From Polynucleobacter sp. (GTDB taxonomy: Bacteria > Pseudomonadota > Gammaproteobacteria > Burkholderiales > Burkholderiaceae): a DNA stretch of 64,000 nt. Of this stretch, positions 29,037 to 39,823 are shown in pieces. The translations under genes were made by a program, and so were the position numbers. The stretch's first letter is position 1. The number at the start of each line of letters is the position of its first letter. The notes beneath the pieces were generated by a model. It did not search any database. It had not been told where the DNA came from and was given only the letters and a program-made list of their open reading frames with translations. The stretch covers positions 97,152-161,151 of the forward strand of contig JAHEBW010000046.1 of the NCBI GenBank assembly GCA_024642065.1. Reading direction: 5' to 3'.

Positions 29037-30674
29037 TTAATCAAGGCGCTCTAAGAAGCGATCGGGTTTCATAAATCCGATAACTCTCTTAGAGCTTTTT
29101 TCTTGCCCCTGCTCATCAAAAAATAGAATTGCAGGCGGGCCAAATAAGCCAAAACGTTTCAAAATTAATTGATGATCAGCCGTATTTTTAGTGACATCTA
29201 CTTGAATCAATTGATATCCATTTAATTTTTTTACAACATGAGCGTCGCTAAAAGTAAGAAGTTCCATTTCTTTACAAGTGACGCACCAATCCGCATAAAA
29301 GTCTAAAAGCACCAACTTATTATTTTCTTTAGCAGCCTTCAGTGCTTTATCTAGTTGATCAACCCTTGTGACTCGCTCAAAAATTAATCCTGAAGATAAC
29401 TGATGGGTTGCTTGAGCATCTGTTGATTGTTTGCTTGTAAATATTGGTGACACAACCCATGCTGCCAAAACAACCAACAACACTCCAAATATTTTTTGGA
29501 TGGTCATCATCCATGCTCCGGCTTTTGGCAGCAATCCCTTTGCCCCTATTGCCAACAACATCAAAGGTAAGCCCATACCTAAAGCCATTACAAACAATAA
29601 CAAACCACCCCAAGGTATAGATCCTGTGTGTGCGATGAATGCCAATACTCCGGCTAACGGCGCAGTCACGCAAGGGCTGGCAATCAGTGTAGAAATTGCA
29701 CCCAATAGAAATGCGCCAACAATACTTCCGCCTTCTTGTTTTCCAGCGATTCGATCTAAATGATTATGTATTGCATGCGGCAATCGCAACTCATAGAAAC
29801 CAAACAAGCTTGCAGCCAATGCTAGCAATAAGATTGCAAAGCCAGCAAGCACCCAAGGATTTTGTAGAAACACTTGTATATTGGCGCCAAGCGCAGCAGT
29901 CAACATACCCGCTAAGCTATACATTAAAGCCATGCCTAATACATAACTTATGGCCAATACACTTGATCGCCATTTCGATATATTTTGATGTCGTAATGTT
30001 TTGGAACCAAAAACAACGCTAGACATGATGGGCAGCATTGGCAATACACATGGCGTTAATGCCATAGCTAAGCCAAGAATAAAAAATGCTCCCAACAATA
30101 TCAACGGGGAAATGTTGGCTAAGAGTTGCGTTAACTGTCCAGCGTCATCCCTTGCCGCCCACAGTTCAGCAATCCCTCCAGGGCTTTGATTGGGCACATT
30201 AGCCACTTCATCTAGCAACACACCAGAAACAACTACTTGTGGCGCTGATAGCGTGAATTTAAGCTGCATCGGTGGATAACAAATCCCTTTATCAGCACAA
30301 CCCTGCAATTCCATTTGTAAGATCAAGCCACGCTTTACCAAATCAACAGATACAGGAAGCGTTATTGAAAATTGTTTAGGATAAGTTTCTAATTTCTTTC
30401 CAAAATTTTCATCGAATTTTATTTTTCCTGGCGGTAACTGCGCCACCCCTAAAGCATCATTGCTAGCGCCGCCGAGCAATTTAAATTTAATAGATTCTTT
30501 GTAGATGTAATAGCCTGCTTCTGGCTTTACTGTGAGCTGCACACCACCTGACTCGTTTGATTGTGCGATCACTTTGAACGCTTGCTCAGGTGGTAAAAAG
30601 TCAGCCGCTGATACAGCGCCTGGCATCAAATTAATACTAAAAATAGCTAGTGCTAATAATAATTTTTTGAGCAT
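29037..30674 (-). CDS. dsbD: Thiol:disulfide interchange protein DsbD
   Basis: This 545-residue inner-membrane protein moves electrons from cytoplasmic thioredoxin to periplasmic partners. A signal peptide (LLLALAIFSINLMPGAVSA) precedes the alpha domain with CADKGICYPP. Eight or so membrane helices hold the cysteine pair in LTPCVLPM and IASPCVTAPL, and the C-terminal thioredoxin-like domain has DWCVTCK. I use the ATG at 30674; the longer track start would run into cutA. cutA ends two bases before it, a common betaproteobacterial pairing. Confidence 0.94.
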   Translation of the reverse strand: MLKKLLLALAIFSINLMPGAVSAADFLPPEQAFKVIAQSNESGGVQLTVKPEAGYYIYKESIKFKLLGGASNDALGVAQLPPGKIKFDENFGKKLETYPKQFSITLPVSVDLVKRGLILQMELQGCADKGICYPPMQLKFTLSAPQVVVSGVLLDEVANVPNQSPGGIAELWAARDDAGQLTQLLANISPLILLGAFFILGLAMALTPCVLPMLPIMSSVVFGSKTLRHQNISKWRSSVLAISYVLGMALMYSLAGMLTAALGANIQVFLQNPWVLAGFAILLLALAASLFGFYELRLPHAIHNHLDRIAGKQEGGSIVGAFLLGAISTLIASPCVTAPLAGVLAFIAHTGSIPWGGLLLFVMALGMGLPLMLLAIGAKGLLPKAGAWMMTIQKIFGVLLVVLAAWVVSPIFTSKQSTDAQATHQLSSGLIFERVTRVDQLDKALKAAKENNKLVLLDFYADWCVTCKEMELLTFSDAHVVKKLNGYQLIQVDVTKNTADHQLILKRFGLFGPPAILFFDEQGQEKSSKRVIGFMKPDRFLERLD

Positions 30675-30676
30675 GA

Positions 30677-31006
30677 TTAAGCTCGACCTTCTGAGGTTTG
30701 ACAGACAACCCAATCGGCATAACTCTGATTGACGTCGCTAAGTTCAATAGTAATGATTTCCGGAACTTCGTACGGATGTCTACTGGCTAGCAGCTGTTGT
30801 ACTGCCAACTTTTGTTTTGATGATGTTTTAATGTGCAGCGGATATTCCACTGTGGTTTCTAAAGCATCTTTCCATTTATAAAAGGAATTACACGGTGCTT
30901 GTATTTGCACGCATGCTGCCAAATCACGCTTTACCAGTTCCTCTGACATGCTTAGTGCCTGCTCATGAGTTGGCATTGTTGTGATAATTAGATATATCGA
31001 ATCCAT
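30677..31006 (-). CDS. cutA: Divalent-cation tolerance protein CutA
   Basis: This 109-residue CutA1 family protein shows the pattern YLIITTMPTHEQAL, then LAACVQI, YKWKDALETTVEYPLHIKT and HPYEVPEIITI. CutA forms a stable cytoplasmic trimer; its physiological role is still unclear despite the copper-tolerance name. It begins just after the rplQ terminator and leads into dsbD with a two-base gap. Confidence 0.93.
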   Translation of the reverse strand: MDSIYLIITTMPTHEQALSMSEELVKRDLAACVQIQAPCNSFYKWKDALETTVEYPLHIKTSSKQKLAVQQLLASRHPYEVPEIITIELSDVNQSYADWVVCQTSEGRA

Positions 31007-31011
31007 AGCCC

Positions 31012-31040
31012 ATTATCTTCCAAACAAAAAAGCCTGGCAA
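31012..31040 (-). promoter_or_regulatory. Promoter of cutA-dsbD overlapping the rplQ terminator
   Basis: On the minus strand TTGCCA (31035-31040) and GATAAT (31012-31017) are 17 bases apart. The -35 box lies in the loop and one arm of the upstream terminator. The cutA ATG is only five bases after the -10 box, so the mRNA would be leaderless or nearly so. Confidence 0.55.
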
Positions 31041-31054
31041 AACCAGGCTTTTTT
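31026..31054 (-). terminator. Terminator of the ribosomal supercluster after rplQ
   Basis: AAAAAAGCCTGG and CCAGGCTTTTTT are perfect 12-base arms around a five-base loop, giving a hairpin with U-run on both strands. It lies 17 bases past the rplQ stop and ends the alpha operon. Confidence 0.9.
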
Positions 31055-31070
31055 ATGAGGCTATCTGAGA

Positions 31071-31457
31071 TTACTCTGCAGATGGGGCTTCTGTTGTTTC
31101 TGGACGATCCAACAATTCAACTAAAGCCATAGGTGCATTGTCACCTACGCGGAAGCCAAACTTAAGGATACGCAAGTAACCACCTGGACGCGTTGCAAAA
31201 CGTGGGCCAAGCTCTGTGAAAAGCTTAGTTACCATTTCGCGATCACGAAGGCGATCAAATGCTAAACGACGGTTAGCCAAGTTATCTTTTTTACCTAAAG
31301 TAATGAGCGGCTCAACTACACGACGCAACTCTTTAGCTTTTGGCAAAGTTGTTTTAATAACCTCATGTTGCAACAATGAATTTGACATGTTGCGCAACAT
31401 CGCTAAACGATGTGAGGATGTACGATTTAATTTACGAAGTCCGTTTCCGTGACGCAT
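31071..31457 (-). CDS. rplQ: 50S ribosomal protein L17
   Basis: L17 (128 residues) is recognised by its start [20 protein letters not shown] and by [13 protein letters not shown]. It binds 23S rRNA near the exit region of the large subunit. It is the last gene of the alpha operon, directly behind rpoA as in E. coli, and is followed by a strong terminator. Confidence 0.97.
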   Translation of the reverse strand: MRHGNGLRKLNRTSSHRLAMLRNMSNSLLQHEVIKTTLPKAKELRRVVEPLITLGKKDNLANRRLAFDRLRDREMVTKLFTELGPRFATRPGGYLRILKFGFRVGDNAPMALVELLDRPETTEAPSAE

Positions 31458-31475
31458 GGTGGCTCTTCCTTTCTA

Positions 31476-32456
31476 TTATTTCTCAAGACCTGCAGGCGGC
31501 CAGTTGTCTAGCTTCATGCCCAAGGTCAGACCGCGAGCGGCCAAGACATCTTTAATTTCATTCAATGATTTACGGCCAAGATTTGGAGTCTTTAACAACT
31601 CGTTCTCTGTACGTTGAATGAGATCACCGATGTAGTAAATGTTTTCAGCTTTTAAGCAGTTTGCAGAGCGTACTGTTAACTCTAAATCATCAACAGGGCG
31701 CATCAACATTGGGTCAACTGCAGGTGAGCGGCTTGGAGCTGCGTCGCCAGCAGCTTGTGTACCTTCAAGCTGTGCAAATACTACTAACTGATCAACCAAG
31801 ATGCTTGCTGATTGACGAATTGCTTCTTCTGGAGTTAATACGCCATTAGTTTCAATTGTCATTACCAAACGATCTAAGTCTGTACGCTGTTCAACACGAG
31901 CTGACTCAACTGCATAACTTACACGGCGAACTGGGCTAAATGAAGCATCTAGAACAATACTACCGATAGTTTTTGAAGACTCGTCTTGATATTTACGTAC
32001 GTTACCAGGAACGTAACCACGACCTTTTTCCACTTTGATCTGTACATCTAATTTGCCGTTTGCAGACAAGTTAGCGATCACGTGATCTGGGTTGATGATT
32101 TCAACATCATGTGGCAACTCAATATCTTTTGCTGTTACAACGCCAGCACCTTCTTTACGCAATGTTAAAACTACTTCATCGCGCTGTTGTAATTTAAAAA
32201 CGATACCTTTGAGGTTCAAAAGTAGGTTAACAACGTCTTCTTGGACGCCATCAATTGTTGAGTACTCATGTACAACGCCAGCAATGCTGACTTCTGTAGG
32301 AGCACAACCTACCATGGACGACAAAAGCACACGACGCAAGGCATTACCCAAGGTATGGCCATAGCCGCGTTCAAACGGCTCCATAACTACTTTCGCTTGG
32401 TTCTCTGCAAGCGCTTCAACAGAAATAATTTTCGGCTTCAGCAGTGTGTTTTGCAT
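31476..32456 (-). CDS. rpoA: RNA polymerase alpha subunit
   Basis: This 326-residue subunit has the N-terminal dimerisation and assembly domain ([18 protein letters not shown]) and a C-terminal domain (about residue 245 on) with [19 protein letters not shown] and [21 protein letters not shown], which binds UP elements and activators. A flexible linker containing [13 protein letters not shown] joins them. It lies between rpsD and rplQ in the conserved alpha operon. Confidence 0.98.
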   Translation of the reverse strand: MQNTLLKPKIISVEALAENQAKVVMEPFERGYGHTLGNALRRVLLSSMVGCAPTEVSIAGVVHEYSTIDGVQEDVVNLLLNLKGIVFKLQQRDEVVLTLRKEGAGVVTAKDIELPHDVEIINPDHVIANLSANGKLDVQIKVEKGRGYVPGNVRKYQDESSKTIGSIVLDASFSPVRRVSYAVESARVEQRTDLDRLVMTIETNGVLTPEEAIRQSASILVDQLVVFAQLEGTQAAGDAAPSRSPAVDPMLMRPVDDLELTVRSANCLKAENIYYIGDLIQRTENELLKTPNLGRKSLNEIKDVLAARGLTLGMKLDNWPPAGLEK

Positions 32457-32483
32457 ATATTTATTCCTTAAGAGGGCGACACA

Positions 32484-33107
32484 TTAACGTGAGTAAAGTT
32501 CGACGATCAAGCTTTCATTGATATCGCCACCGATGTCATCGCGATCGGGAGCTTGCTTGAATGTGCCTTCTAATTTAGTTGCGTCTACAGATACCCAGCT
32601 AACATCACCAGACTGAGCAACAAGACCTAAAGACTCTTGAATACGAGTTTGTTTCTTAGCCTTTTCACGAATAGCAATAACGTCACCTGGACGAACTTGC
32701 ATTGAAGGAATGTTTGCAACATTACCGTTCAACAAAATTGCTTTGTGAGAAACTAATTGACGTGCTTCAGCGCGTGTTGAGCCAAAGCCCATACGATACA
32801 CAACGTTATCAAGACGTGACTCTAAAAGAGCCAACAAGTTTTCACCTGTATTGCCTTTACGACGTTCTGCTTCCGCGAAGTAACGACGGAATTGGCGCTC
32901 TAAAACACCATAGATACGTTTAACTTTTTGCTTTTCACGTAATTGATTACCGTAGTCAGATGTACGCGCACCAGATGTGCGGCCATGTTGACCAGGCTTA
33001 GTGTCAAGCTTGCATTTGTCAGATAAAGAGCGACGTGTGCTCTTTAAGAAAAGGTCGGTACCTTCCCGACGAGATAGTTTGGCTTTAGGGCCTATGTAAC
33101 GTGCCAC
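32484..33107 (-). CDS. rpsD: 30S ribosomal protein S4
   Basis: S4 (207 residues) nucleates 30S assembly at the 5' domain of 16S rRNA. The start [16 protein letters not shown] and the S4 RNA-binding domain ([21 protein letters not shown]) are clear. It lacks the N-terminal zinc cysteines of some S4 forms. Translation starts at GTG. In E. coli S4 represses this operon; the 86-base rpsK-rpsD spacer here can form a hairpin (GTCCA/TGGAC arms) that might relate to this. Confidence 0.97.
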   Translation of the reverse strand: MARYIGPKAKLSRREGTDLFLKSTRRSLSDKCKLDTKPGQHGRTSGARTSDYGNQLREKQKVKRIYGVLERQFRRYFAEAERRKGNTGENLLALLESRLDNVVYRMGFGSTRAEARQLVSHKAILLNGNVANIPSMQVRPGDVIAIREKAKKQTRIQESLGLVAQSGDVSWVSVDATKLEGTFKQAPDRDDIGGDINESLIVELYSR

Positions 33108-33193
33108 GATTGCTTCCTTTCTTTGCCTTCAGTCCGAGAACCGATGGTGAGTCCACCCTATAAAAGCGATGGACGGTGGTCTTGATTAAAAAA

Positions 33194-33595
33194 TTAGATA
33201 CGACGACGTTTTGGAGGACGGCAGCCGTTGTGCGGAACTGGAGTCACGTCTTGAATTTCTGTGATTTTGATGCCAAGAGCATTCAAAGCACGAACAGCTG
33301 ATTCACGACCAGGACCTGGGCCCTTGATCTCAACTGATAAATTCTTGATGCCACACTCAATCGCTGCACGGCCAGCAACTTCAGCTGCTACCTGTGCCGC
33401 AAATGGTGTAGATTTACGAGAACCCTTAAAACCTTGACCGCCTGATGTTGCCCATGACAACGCATTGCCTTGGCGATCAGTGATAGTCACGATAGTGTTA
33501 TTGAATGATGCGTGAACGTGTGCGATACCGTCAGCAATATTCTTTTTAACTTTTTTACGGGCGCGAGCCGCGTTATTTTGTTGTGGTTTTGCCAT
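33194..33595 (-). CDS. rpsK: 30S ribosomal protein S11
   Basis: S11 (133 residues) lines the mRNA path on the 30S platform. Diagnostic segments are [36 protein letters not shown] and the C-terminal [13 protein letters not shown]. It lies between rpsM and rpsD in the alpha operon. Confidence 0.98.
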   Translation of the reverse strand: MAKPQQNNAARARKKVKKNIADGIAHVHASFNNTIVTITDRQGNALSWATSGGQGFKGSRKSTPFAAQVAAEVAGRAAIECGIKNLSVEIKGPGPGRESAVRALNALGIKITEIQDVTPVPHNGCRPPKRRRI

Positions 33596-33611
33596 TGTCA
33601 GCTCTTCCTAA

Positions 33612-33977
33612 TTATTTCTTAAGTGCAATACCGGCCTTACGAGGGCCTTTGCGTGTACGAGCATTAGTACGTGTGCGTTGACCGCGCATTGGCAAGCCTT
33701 TGCGATGACGAAGACCACGGTAGCAACCTAAGTCCATTAGGCGCTTGATGTTCATTGTCACTTCACGACGCAAATCACCTTCTACAGTGAATCTGCCTAC
33801 TTCTTCACGAAGTTTTTCTAAGTCTGCATCATTAAGATCTTTTACTTTCTTATCAATAGCAACACCTGAAGCTTCGCAAATCTTGCGAGCCAATGAGTTG
33901 CCAATGCCAAAAATAGCAGTTAGACCGATGACGGTATGTTGGTGGTTGGGGATATTGACCCCGGCGATACGTGCCAT
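33612..33977 (-). CDS. rpsM: 30S ribosomal protein S13
   Basis: S13 (121 residues) sits in the head of the 30S subunit and contacts the P-site tRNA and 50S bridge. It begins [11 protein letters not shown] and has the C-terminal [20 protein letters not shown]. It is the first gene of the alpha operon, preceded by rpmJ. Confidence 0.98.
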   Translation of the reverse strand: MARIAGVNIPNHQHTVIGLTAIFGIGNSLARKICEASGVAIDKKVKDLNDADLEKLREEVGRFTVEGDLRREVTMNIKRLMDLGCYRGLRHRKGLPMRGQRTRTNARTRKGPRKAGIALKK

Positions 33978-34010
33978 GTAACTTTCCTCTTTTTTGAGAC
34001 GGCTGCTTTA

Positions 34011-34127
34011 TTAACCCTGACGCTGCTTATGACGAGCATCTGATGAACAGATCACTCGAACCACGCGCTTGCGCTTAATAATCTTACAGTTGCGGCAGAT
34101 ACACTTTACTGATGCCAAAACTTTCAT
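34011..34127 (-). CDS. rpmJ: 50S ribosomal protein L36
   Basis: This 38-residue ORF is too short for the supplied track. It begins [15 protein letters not shown] and ends RHKQRQG. The zinc-ribbon cysteines (CICRNC, later VICSS and a histidine in RHK) show the zinc-binding form. It lies between infA and rpsM, its usual place. Confidence 0.96.
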   Translation of the reverse strand: MKVLASVKCICRNCKIIKRKRVVRVICSSDARHKQRQG

Positions 34128-34154
34128 AATTAACCTCTTCTATACAATTAGTTA

Positions 34155-34373
34155 CTACTTCGCGCGGAAAACAATTCGCGCTTTTGACAAGTCATAGGGA
34201 GTTAGCTCCACTGTAACTTTGTCACCAGGAAGAATACGGATATAGTGCATACGCATTTTTCCTGAGATATGTCCCAACACCACATGACCGTTTTCTAACT
34301 TCACACGGAACATGGCATTCGGTAAATTCTCAACTACCTCACCAGCCATTTGAATGACATCATCTTTTGCCAT
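34155..34373 (-). CDS. infA: Translation initiation factor IF-1
   Basis: IF-1 (72 residues) is an S1-like OB-fold protein that occupies the A site during initiation. It reads [20 protein letters not shown] and ends with the [12 protein letters not shown] pattern. It stands between secY and rpmJ, as in many betaproteobacteria, unlike E. coli where infA is elsewhere. Confidence 0.97.
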   Translation of the reverse strand: MAKDDVIQMAGEVVENLPNAMFRVKLENGHVVLGHISGKMRMHYIRILPGDKVTVELTPYDLSKARIVFRAK

Positions 34374-34378
34374 ATAGC

Positions 34379-35716
34379 TTATGAGTTACCCATTTTGAAG
34401 TTGGCCTTCTTCAATAGTGAATCATATTGTTGCTGCATCATGTAAGACTGAACTTGAGCCATGAAGTCCATAGTTACAACCACAATAATTAATAAGGATG
34501 TGCCACCAAAATAGAACGGTACATTCCAACGCAACACTAAGAACTCTGGCAACAAACATACAAGAACCATGTATGCAGCACCCATCAAAGTTAAGCGTGT
34601 CAAAATCTTGTCAATGTAACGTGCAGTTTGATCACCAGGACGAATACCAGGAACAAACGCGCCACTCTTCTTTAAGTTATCCGCTGTATCTCTGCTGTTG
34701 AAAACCATGGCCGTGTAGAAAAAGCAGAAGAAAATAATGGCTAATGCGTACATCAAAATATAAACAGGCTGACCCGGCGCTAATGTTGCAGCCAAATCTT
34801 TAATAAATAAAGTTACTGGGTTAGTTGTTTCACCAGCTGTAAACCATCCAGCAATAGTTGCTGGGAACAAAATAATTGAAGAAGCAAAAATTGGAGGAAT
34901 AACGCCCGCCATATTTAACTTCAGTGGCAAGTGTGAAGACTGACCACCATAAACCTTATTACCAACTTGACGCTTTGCATAATTAACCAAAATACGACGT
35001 TGGCCACGCTCTACAAAAACTACAAAGTACGTTACAGCAGCAACAATAGCTACGATCAATATCGCAGAAATAATGCTCATTGAACCTGTACGAACTAACT
35101 CAAATAATCCACCCAATGCATTTGGCAAGCCAGCTGCAATACCGCCAAAAATAATAATTGAGATACCGTTTCCTAAACCACGCTCTGTAATCTGTTCACC
35201 TAACCACATCAAGAACATAGTGCCAGTAACCAAAGTGATCACTGTGTTTAATCTGAATAAGAAACTTGGATCAATTACTAAACCTGGCTGAGCTTCTAAT
35301 GCAATTGCAATACCCAAGGCTTGGAAAGTTGCTAATACAACTGTGCCATAACGTGTGTACTGCGTAATTTTTCTTTGACCAGCCTGACCATCTTTCTTAA
35401 TTGCCTCTAGTGAAGGCAAAACAATCGTCAAAAGTTGCATGATGATTGAAGCTGAGATGTAAGGCATGATGCCCAAAGCAAAAACAGTAAATCTTGACAA
35501 TGCGCCGCCTGAGAACAGGTTAAACATGCCCAAAATACCGCCACTTTGGCTATTAAATAATTGTGCTAACTGGTCAGGATCAATACCTGGTACAGGAATA
35601 TGTGCGCCAATGCGATAAACGACCAAAGCCAAAATCAAGAAGGTCAAGCGACGACGTAAGTCGCCGAACTTGCTTCCTGACTTCAAGCTAGATGCGTTTG
35701 GAGTTGCAATGGCCAT
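34379..35716 (-). CDS. secY: Preprotein translocase channel subunit SecY
   Basis: This 445-residue protein forms the Sec channel in the inner membrane, with ten hydrophobic segments. Conserved parts include [13 protein letters not shown], the plug-region segment [18 protein letters not shown], the loop [16 protein letters not shown] and the late [13 protein letters not shown]. Length is normal. It is at the end of the spc operon after rplO, as expected. Partner secE is also in this window, with nusG. Confidence 0.98.
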   Translation of the reverse strand: MAIATPNASSLKSGSKFGDLRRRLTFLILALVVYRIGAHIPVPGIDPDQLAQLFNSQSGGILGMFNLFSGGALSRFTVFALGIMPYISASIIMQLLTIVLPSLEAIKKDGQAGQRKITQYTRYGTVVLATFQALGIAIALEAQPGLVIDPSFLFRLNTVITLVTGTMFLMWLGEQITERGLGNGISIIIFGGIAAGLPNALGGLFELVRTGSMSIISAILIVAIVAAVTYFVVFVERGQRRILVNYAKRQVGNKVYGGQSSHLPLKLNMAGVIPPIFASSIILFPATIAGWFTAGETTNPVTLFIKDLAATLAPGQPVYILMYALAIIFFCFFYTAMVFNSRDTADNLKKSGAFVPGIRPGDQTARYIDKILTRLTLMGAAYMVLVCLLPEFLVLRWNVPFYFGGTSLLIIVVVTMDFMAQVQSYMMQQQYDSLLKKANFKMGNS

Positions 35717-35732
35717 ATTGACTGACTAAACC

Positions 35733-36173
35733 TTAAGCAGCTTCAACAAATTTACCGCCGGCAGCTTCAACAGCAGCTTTTGCACCAGCTGTTGCCAACA
35801 AACCACGAACAGTAATAGCGATTGAAAGTTCACCAGTTTTGATGATCTTCACGCTCTTTGTTAAACCAGAAACAAGACCGCTCTTTTTCAAAGCAACCAA
35901 GTCAACTTCTGTCAACCCAAGCTTTTGCAAGTCAGTCAAAGTTACTTGACCATCAAACTGCTTGCTCAATGACACAAAGCCGCGTTTTGGTAAACGGCGA
36001 TACAAAGGCATTTGACCGCCCTCGAAACCAACTTTGTGGAAGCCGCCAGAACGTGACTTTTGACCTTTGTGACCACGACCAGCAGTTTTGCCTAAGCCAG
36101 AACCAATGCCGCGACCAACGCGACGCTTAGCGTGCTTAGCACCTTCTGCAGGTTTAATTTTATTTAGTTCCAT
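35733..36173 (-). CDS. rplO: 50S ribosomal protein L15
   Basis: L15 (146 residues) is a late-assembly 23S-binding protein. The N-terminus [20 protein letters not shown] leads into the glycine-rich [20 protein letters not shown] arm. It lies between rpmD and secY in the spc operon. Confidence 0.97.
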   Translation of the reverse strand: MELNKIKPAEGAKHAKRRVGRGIGSGLGKTAGRGHKGQKSRSGGFHKVGFEGGQMPLYRRLPKRGFVSLSKQFDGQVTLTDLQKLGLTEVDLVALKKSGLVSGLTKSVKIIKTGELSIAITVRGLLATAGAKAAVEAAGGKFVEAA

Positions 36174-36189
36174 AACCGATCCCTAAGTA

Positions 36190-36366
36190 TTACTTGATTA
36201 CTTTTACCAAGTAAGACACTTTGTTAATCATGCCGCGTACTGCTGGCGTGTCTTGCAATTCAGAAACAGAATTCACGCGACGCAAGCCTAAGCCACGAAC
36301 TGTTGCGCGGTGATCTTCACGTGTAGCGATCAAGCTACGTACAAGTTGAATTTTTACTGTGCTCAT
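36190..36366 (-). CDS. rpmD: 50S ribosomal protein L30
   Basis: This 58-residue ORF is too short for the track. It begins [20 protein letters not shown] and contains [13 protein letters not shown] and [12 protein letters not shown], the standard L30 pattern. It lies between rpsE and rplO, its conserved place in the spc operon. Confidence 0.96.
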   Translation of the reverse strand: MSTVKIQLVRSLIATREDHRATVRGLGLRRVNSVSELQDTPAVRGMINKVSYLVKVIK

Positions 36367-36383
36367 ATTTACTTTCCAGGCGA

Positions 36384-36902
36384 TTAACCTAGGATCTCCT
36401 CTACAGATTTGCCACGCTTAGCAGCGATTTCTGAAGGAGTGCTCATCTTGCGCAAGCCATCCAATGTTGCACGAACCATGTTGTATGGGTTTGTTGAACC
36501 TAATGATTTTGCAACCACGTTAGTTACACCCATCACATCAAATACAGCGCGCATTGGGCCACCAGCGATAACGCCAGTACCTTCTTTAGCAGGTGAAATC
36601 AAAACGCGTGACGCGCCGTGCTCACCAACTACTGTGTGCTGCAATGTGCCGCTGCGTAATGAAACCTTAAACATCTTGCGGCGTGCTTCGTCCATTGCTT
36701 TTTGTACAGCAACTGGCACTTCTTTTGATTTGCCTTTGCCCATACCGATACCGCCGTCGCCATCACCAACTACTGTTAGTGCAGCAAAACCGAGAATACG
36801 ACCACCTTTAACAACTTTGGTCACTCGGTTTACAGCGATCATCTTTTCACGCAAACCATCATCACGCTCTTCAGATTGAACTTTATTTTGCATCTTTGCC
36901 AT
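36384..36902 (-). CDS. rpsE: 30S ribosomal protein S5
   Basis: S5 (172 residues) supports decoding accuracy and contacts S4 and S8. Landmarks are [20 protein letters not shown], the [15 protein letters not shown] loop and [19 protein letters not shown]. The long plus-strand ORF across it is an antisense shadow. Confidence 0.98.
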   Translation of the reverse strand: MAKMQNKVQSEERDDGLREKMIAVNRVTKVVKGGRILGFAALTVVGDGDGGIGMGKGKSKEVPVAVQKAMDEARRKMFKVSLRSGTLQHTVVGEHGASRVLISPAKEGTGVIAGGPMRAVFDVMGVTNVVAKSLGSTNPYNMVRATLDGLRKMSTPSEIAAKRGKSVEEILG

Positions 36903-36925
36903 AATATTTCCTTGAGCCTTCGCGA

Positions 36926-37282
36926 TCAGAACTTAAGGCCGGCTTCACGCGCAGCCTCTGCCAACGCTTTCACGCGGCCGTGATAACGGAAACCAGCACG
37001 GTCAAATGCTACTTCTGTAACACCTGCCTTGATGGCACGTTCAGCAATAGTTTTGCCGATTTGCTGAGCAGCAGCACTGTTACCACCATTGCCGTTCAAT
37101 GCTTTTTTAATATCGGCTTCCATAGTAGAAGCTGAAGCAAGAACTTTGGTGCCACATGGGCTGAAAAGCTGAGCAAAGATATGCTGATTCGAGCGATAAA
37201 TCGTCAAGCGATGCGCCAACTGTTCCGCAATTCTGATGCGGGTCTGGCGTGCGCGGCGAACTCGTGTTTCGTTTTTGTTCAT
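36926..37282 (-). CDS. rplR: 50S ribosomal protein L18
   Basis: L18 (118 residues) binds 5S rRNA. It has [28 protein letters not shown] and the C-terminal [26 protein letters not shown]. It lies between rplF and rpsE. Confidence 0.97.
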   Translation of the reverse strand: MNKNETRVRRARQTRIRIAEQLAHRLTIYRSNQHIFAQLFSPCGTKVLASASTMEADIKKALNGNGGNSAAAQQIGKTIAERAIKAGVTEVAFDRAGFRYHGRVKALAEAAREAGLKF

Positions 37283-37294
37283 ATCTAACCCCGA

Positions 37295-37828
37295 TTACTT
37301 CTTCTTGGTTTCTTTGAGGCGAACTACTTCGTCTACATAGCGAACACCCTTGCCTTTGTATGGCTCTGGTGGACGGTATGCGCGAACTTCAGCAGCTACC
37401 TGGCCAACTTGTTGCTTGTTGGCGCCTTTAATAATGATCTCAGTTTGTGATGGAGTTTCTGCCTTAACACCTGCTGGCAAATCATGAATCACATCATGTG
37501 AGAAACCTAATTGCAATTTCAATGCGTTACCTTGCACAGAAGCACGGTAACCAACGCCCACCAAGCTAAGCTTGCGCTCAAAACCTGCTGTAACGCCTTT
37601 AACCATATTGCTTACCAAAGCACGTGTTGTACCTGATAAAGCATTTGATTCTGCTGACTCGTCATTGCAAACAACTTGTAAAACGCCATCCTTTTGTTGC
37701 AAACCAACTAGTGGGTGCAATGTGTGAGATAACGAACCCAATGGGCCCTTTACAGTTACTTGGTTTGCAGCGATTTGAACTTCTGCGCCTTTTGGCAACT
37801 CAATAGGGCTTTTACCGACTCTAGACAT
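37295..37828 (-). CDS. rplF: 50S ribosomal protein L6
   Basis: L6 (177 residues) sits near the sarcin-ricin loop and the factor-binding site. It begins [17 protein letters not shown] and has the C-terminal [16 protein letters not shown] signature. It lies between rpsH and rplR. Confidence 0.98.
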   Translation of the reverse strand: MSRVGKSPIELPKGAEVQIAANQVTVKGPLGSLSHTLHPLVGLQQKDGVLQVVCNDESAESNALSGTTRALVSNMVKGVTAGFERKLSLVGVGYRASVQGNALKLQLGFSHDVIHDLPAGVKAETPSQTEIIIKGANKQQVGQVAAEVRAYRPPEPYKGKGVRYVDEVVRLKETKKK

Positions 37829-37842
37829 CTTCGTTCCCCCTA

Positions 37843-38238
37843 TTAAGCTACGTAGCAGATGACTTCGCCACCCACGCCAATAGCGCGAGCTTTACGATCT
37901 GTCATCACGCCTTGTGGCGTAGAAATGATTGCAACACCTAGACCATCCAAAACCTTCGGAATGTCATGGCGACCTTTGTAGATACGCAAACCAGGTGTTG
38001 AAACGCGTTGAATGCGCTCAATAACTGGACGGCCTGCGTAATACTTTAGGCTGATATTTAATACAGGTTTAGCCGCTTCTCCAGCAATTTCAAAGCTGTC
38101 GATATAACCTTCGTCTTTTAGAACGTTGGCAATCGCTACCTTGAGCTTGGAAGAAGGCATGGCGACGTTTGTCTTCTGTACCGCTTGCGCGTTACGAATT
38201 CTCGTCAGCATGTCGGCGATTGGATCGCTGATACTCAT
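37843..38238 (-). CDS. rpsH: 30S ribosomal protein S8
   Basis: S8 (131 residues) binds the central domain of 16S rRNA and in E. coli also represses the spc operon at an rplX-rplE region site. It starts [20 protein letters not shown] and ends with the [26 protein letters not shown] pattern. Confidence 0.98.
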   Translation of the reverse strand: MSISDPIADMLTRIRNAQAVQKTNVAMPSSKLKVAIANVLKDEGYIDSFEIAGEAAKPVLNISLKYYAGRPVIERIQRVSTPGLRIYKGRHDIPKVLDGLGVAIISTPQGVMTDRKARAIGVGGEVICYVA

Positions 38239-38261
38239 GTGTTCTCCTAATCTTTCGCCGC

Positions 38262-38567
38262 TTACCAGCTGGCCTTGGTTACACCAGGGATCTCGCCACG
38301 GAAGGCGATTTCACGGATTTTGCTACGGGCCAAGCCGAACTTGCGGAACGTGCCGCGTGGACGGCCAGTTAATGCACAGCGATTACGCTGGCGAGTTGGA
38401 CTTGCGTTACGTGGAAGCTGTTGTAACTTCAAACGAGCTTCATAACGTTCTTCTTCGCTCTTAGAGACGTCATCAATAATCGCCTTTAACTCTGCACGCT
38501 TAGCAGCGTACTTAGCGACAGTCTTGGTGCGCTTCTTTTCGCGTTCAATCAATGCTAATTTAGCCAC
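38262..38567 (-). CDS. rpsN: 30S ribosomal protein S14
   Basis: S14 (101 residues) is the long, zinc-independent form. Its C-terminal [22 protein letters not shown] matches the family, and no CxxC pair is present. Start codon GTG. It lies between rplE and rpsH. Confidence 0.97.
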   Translation of the reverse strand: MAKLALIEREKKRTKTVAKYAAKRAELKAIIDDVSKSEEERYEARLKLQQLPRNASPTRQRNRCALTGRPRGTFRKFGLARSKIREIAFRGEIPGVTKASW

Positions 38568-38576
38568 GATGACCTC

Positions 38577-39119
38577 TTAATTGCGGAATGGGAATTTAAA
38601 CGCTGACAATAAAGCTTTAGCTTCATCATCAGTTTTAGCGGTAGTGGTAATGCTGATATTTAAACCACGTAGTGAGTCGATTTTGTCGTACTCAATCTCA
38701 GGGAAAATAATCTGCTCTTTAACACCGATGTTGTAGTTACCACGACCGTCGAATGCCTTACCAGAGATACCGCGGAAGTCGCGAACACGTGGCAATGCAA
38801 CCGTAATAAAACGATCTAGGAATTCATACATGATCTGACCGCGTAAAGTCACCATTGCACCAATTGGGTAGCCTTGACGGATTTTGAAACCCGCAATAGC
38901 TTTACGCGCTTTAGTAACAACAGGCTTTTGACCAGCAATCTTTGTTAGATCGCCAACCGCGTGCTCAATCACTTTTTTATCATTAACTGCTTCACCCAAA
39001 CCCATGTTCAATGTGATTTTGGTGATGCGTGGAACTTCCATAACAGATTTGTAGCCAAACTTTTGCATCAAGTCAGCTGCAACCTTTTCTTTATAGAAGC
39101 TTTGTAGACGTGTTGACAT
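38577..39119 (-). CDS. rplE: 50S ribosomal protein L5
   Basis: L5 (180 residues) binds 5S rRNA with L18 and contacts S13. Landmarks are [37 protein letters not shown] and [23 protein letters not shown]. It lies between rplX and rpsN. Confidence 0.98.
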   Translation of the reverse strand: MSTRLQSFYKEKVAADLMQKFGYKSVMEVPRITKITLNMGLGEAVNDKKVIEHAVGDLTKIAGQKPVVTKARKAIAGFKIRQGYPIGAMVTLRGQIMYEFLDRFITVALPRVRDFRGISGKAFDGRGNYNIGVKEQIIFPEIEYDKIDSLRGLNISITTTAKTDDEAKALLSAFKFPFRN

Positions 39120-39136
39120 ATTAATTAATCCTCGTC

Positions 39137-39445
39137 TTAGGCTGCTAACACAGCGCCAGTTGTCTTGAGGTAGCGAACCTTTTTGCCGTCAGCTTCTTTG
39201 ATGCCAACGCGTGAAGGTTTGCCGTTTGCGTCAACCAATGCAACGTTTGATACAGCGATTGGCATTGTCTTATCAACAACACCACCTGTTGTACCAGCTG
39301 ATGGATTTGGTTTAACGTTTTTCTTGTACACGTTAACGCCTTCTACGAGCAATTTGCCCTCAAGAATTTGTGTCACAGTACCTTTTTTACCTTTGTCACG
39401 ACCAGTAATAACTACTACTTGATCGCCTTTACGAATCTTGTTCAT
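39137..39445 (-). CDS. rplX: 50S ribosomal protein L24
   Basis: L24 (102 residues) is one of two proteins that start 50S assembly. The KOW motif [21 protein letters not shown] lies at the N-terminus, followed by [13 protein letters not shown]. It lies between rplN and rplE. Confidence 0.97.
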   Translation of the reverse strand: MNKIRKGDQVVVITGRDKGKKGTVTQILEGKLLVEGVNVYKKNVKPNPSAGTTGGVVDKTMPIAVSNVALVDANGKPSRVGIKEADGKKVRYLKTTGAVLAA

Positions 39446-39454
39446 ATCGACCCT

Positions 39455-39823
39455 TTAAATAACTTCTGGCGCGAGAGAAACGATTTTCATGAAGCGCTCA
39501 GTACGCAATTCGCGTGTTACTGGCCCGAAAATACGTGTACCAATTGGCTCTAGTTTTGCGTTAAGCAAAACAGCCGCATTGGAGTCAAATTTAATTAGTG
39601 AGCCGTCAGGACGGCGAACACCCTTGGCAGTGCGAACTACCACGGCGTTATAAATGTCACCTTTTTTAACACGTCCACGCGGAGCGGCGTCTTTAACCGT
39701 CACTTTAATAATGTCACCAATGCTGGCGTAACGACGTTTTGAACCGCCGAGCACCTTGATGCACAATACTTCGCGGGCACCGGTGTTATCGGCAACCTCT
39801 AGTCTGCTTTCAGTTTGAATCAT
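39455..39823 (-). CDS. rplN: 50S ribosomal protein L14
   Basis: L14 (122 residues) lies at a subunit bridge. It starts [19 protein letters not shown] and contains [21 protein letters not shown] and [14 protein letters not shown] 181-base gap with a good promoter separates it from rpsQ, so it is the first gene of the spc-type unit here. Confidence 0.98.
   Translation of the reverse strand: MIQTESRLEVADNTGAREVLCIKVLGGSKRRYASIGDIIKVTVKDAAPRGRVKKGDIYNAVVVRTAKGVRRPDGSLIKFDSNAAVLLNAKLEPIGTRIFGPVTRELRTERFMKIVSLAPEVI

Noticed and set aside
36409-36879. Plus-strand 156-residue ORF opposite rpsE
   Set aside because: Antisense shadow; low-complexity composition and full overlap with a ribosomal protein gene.
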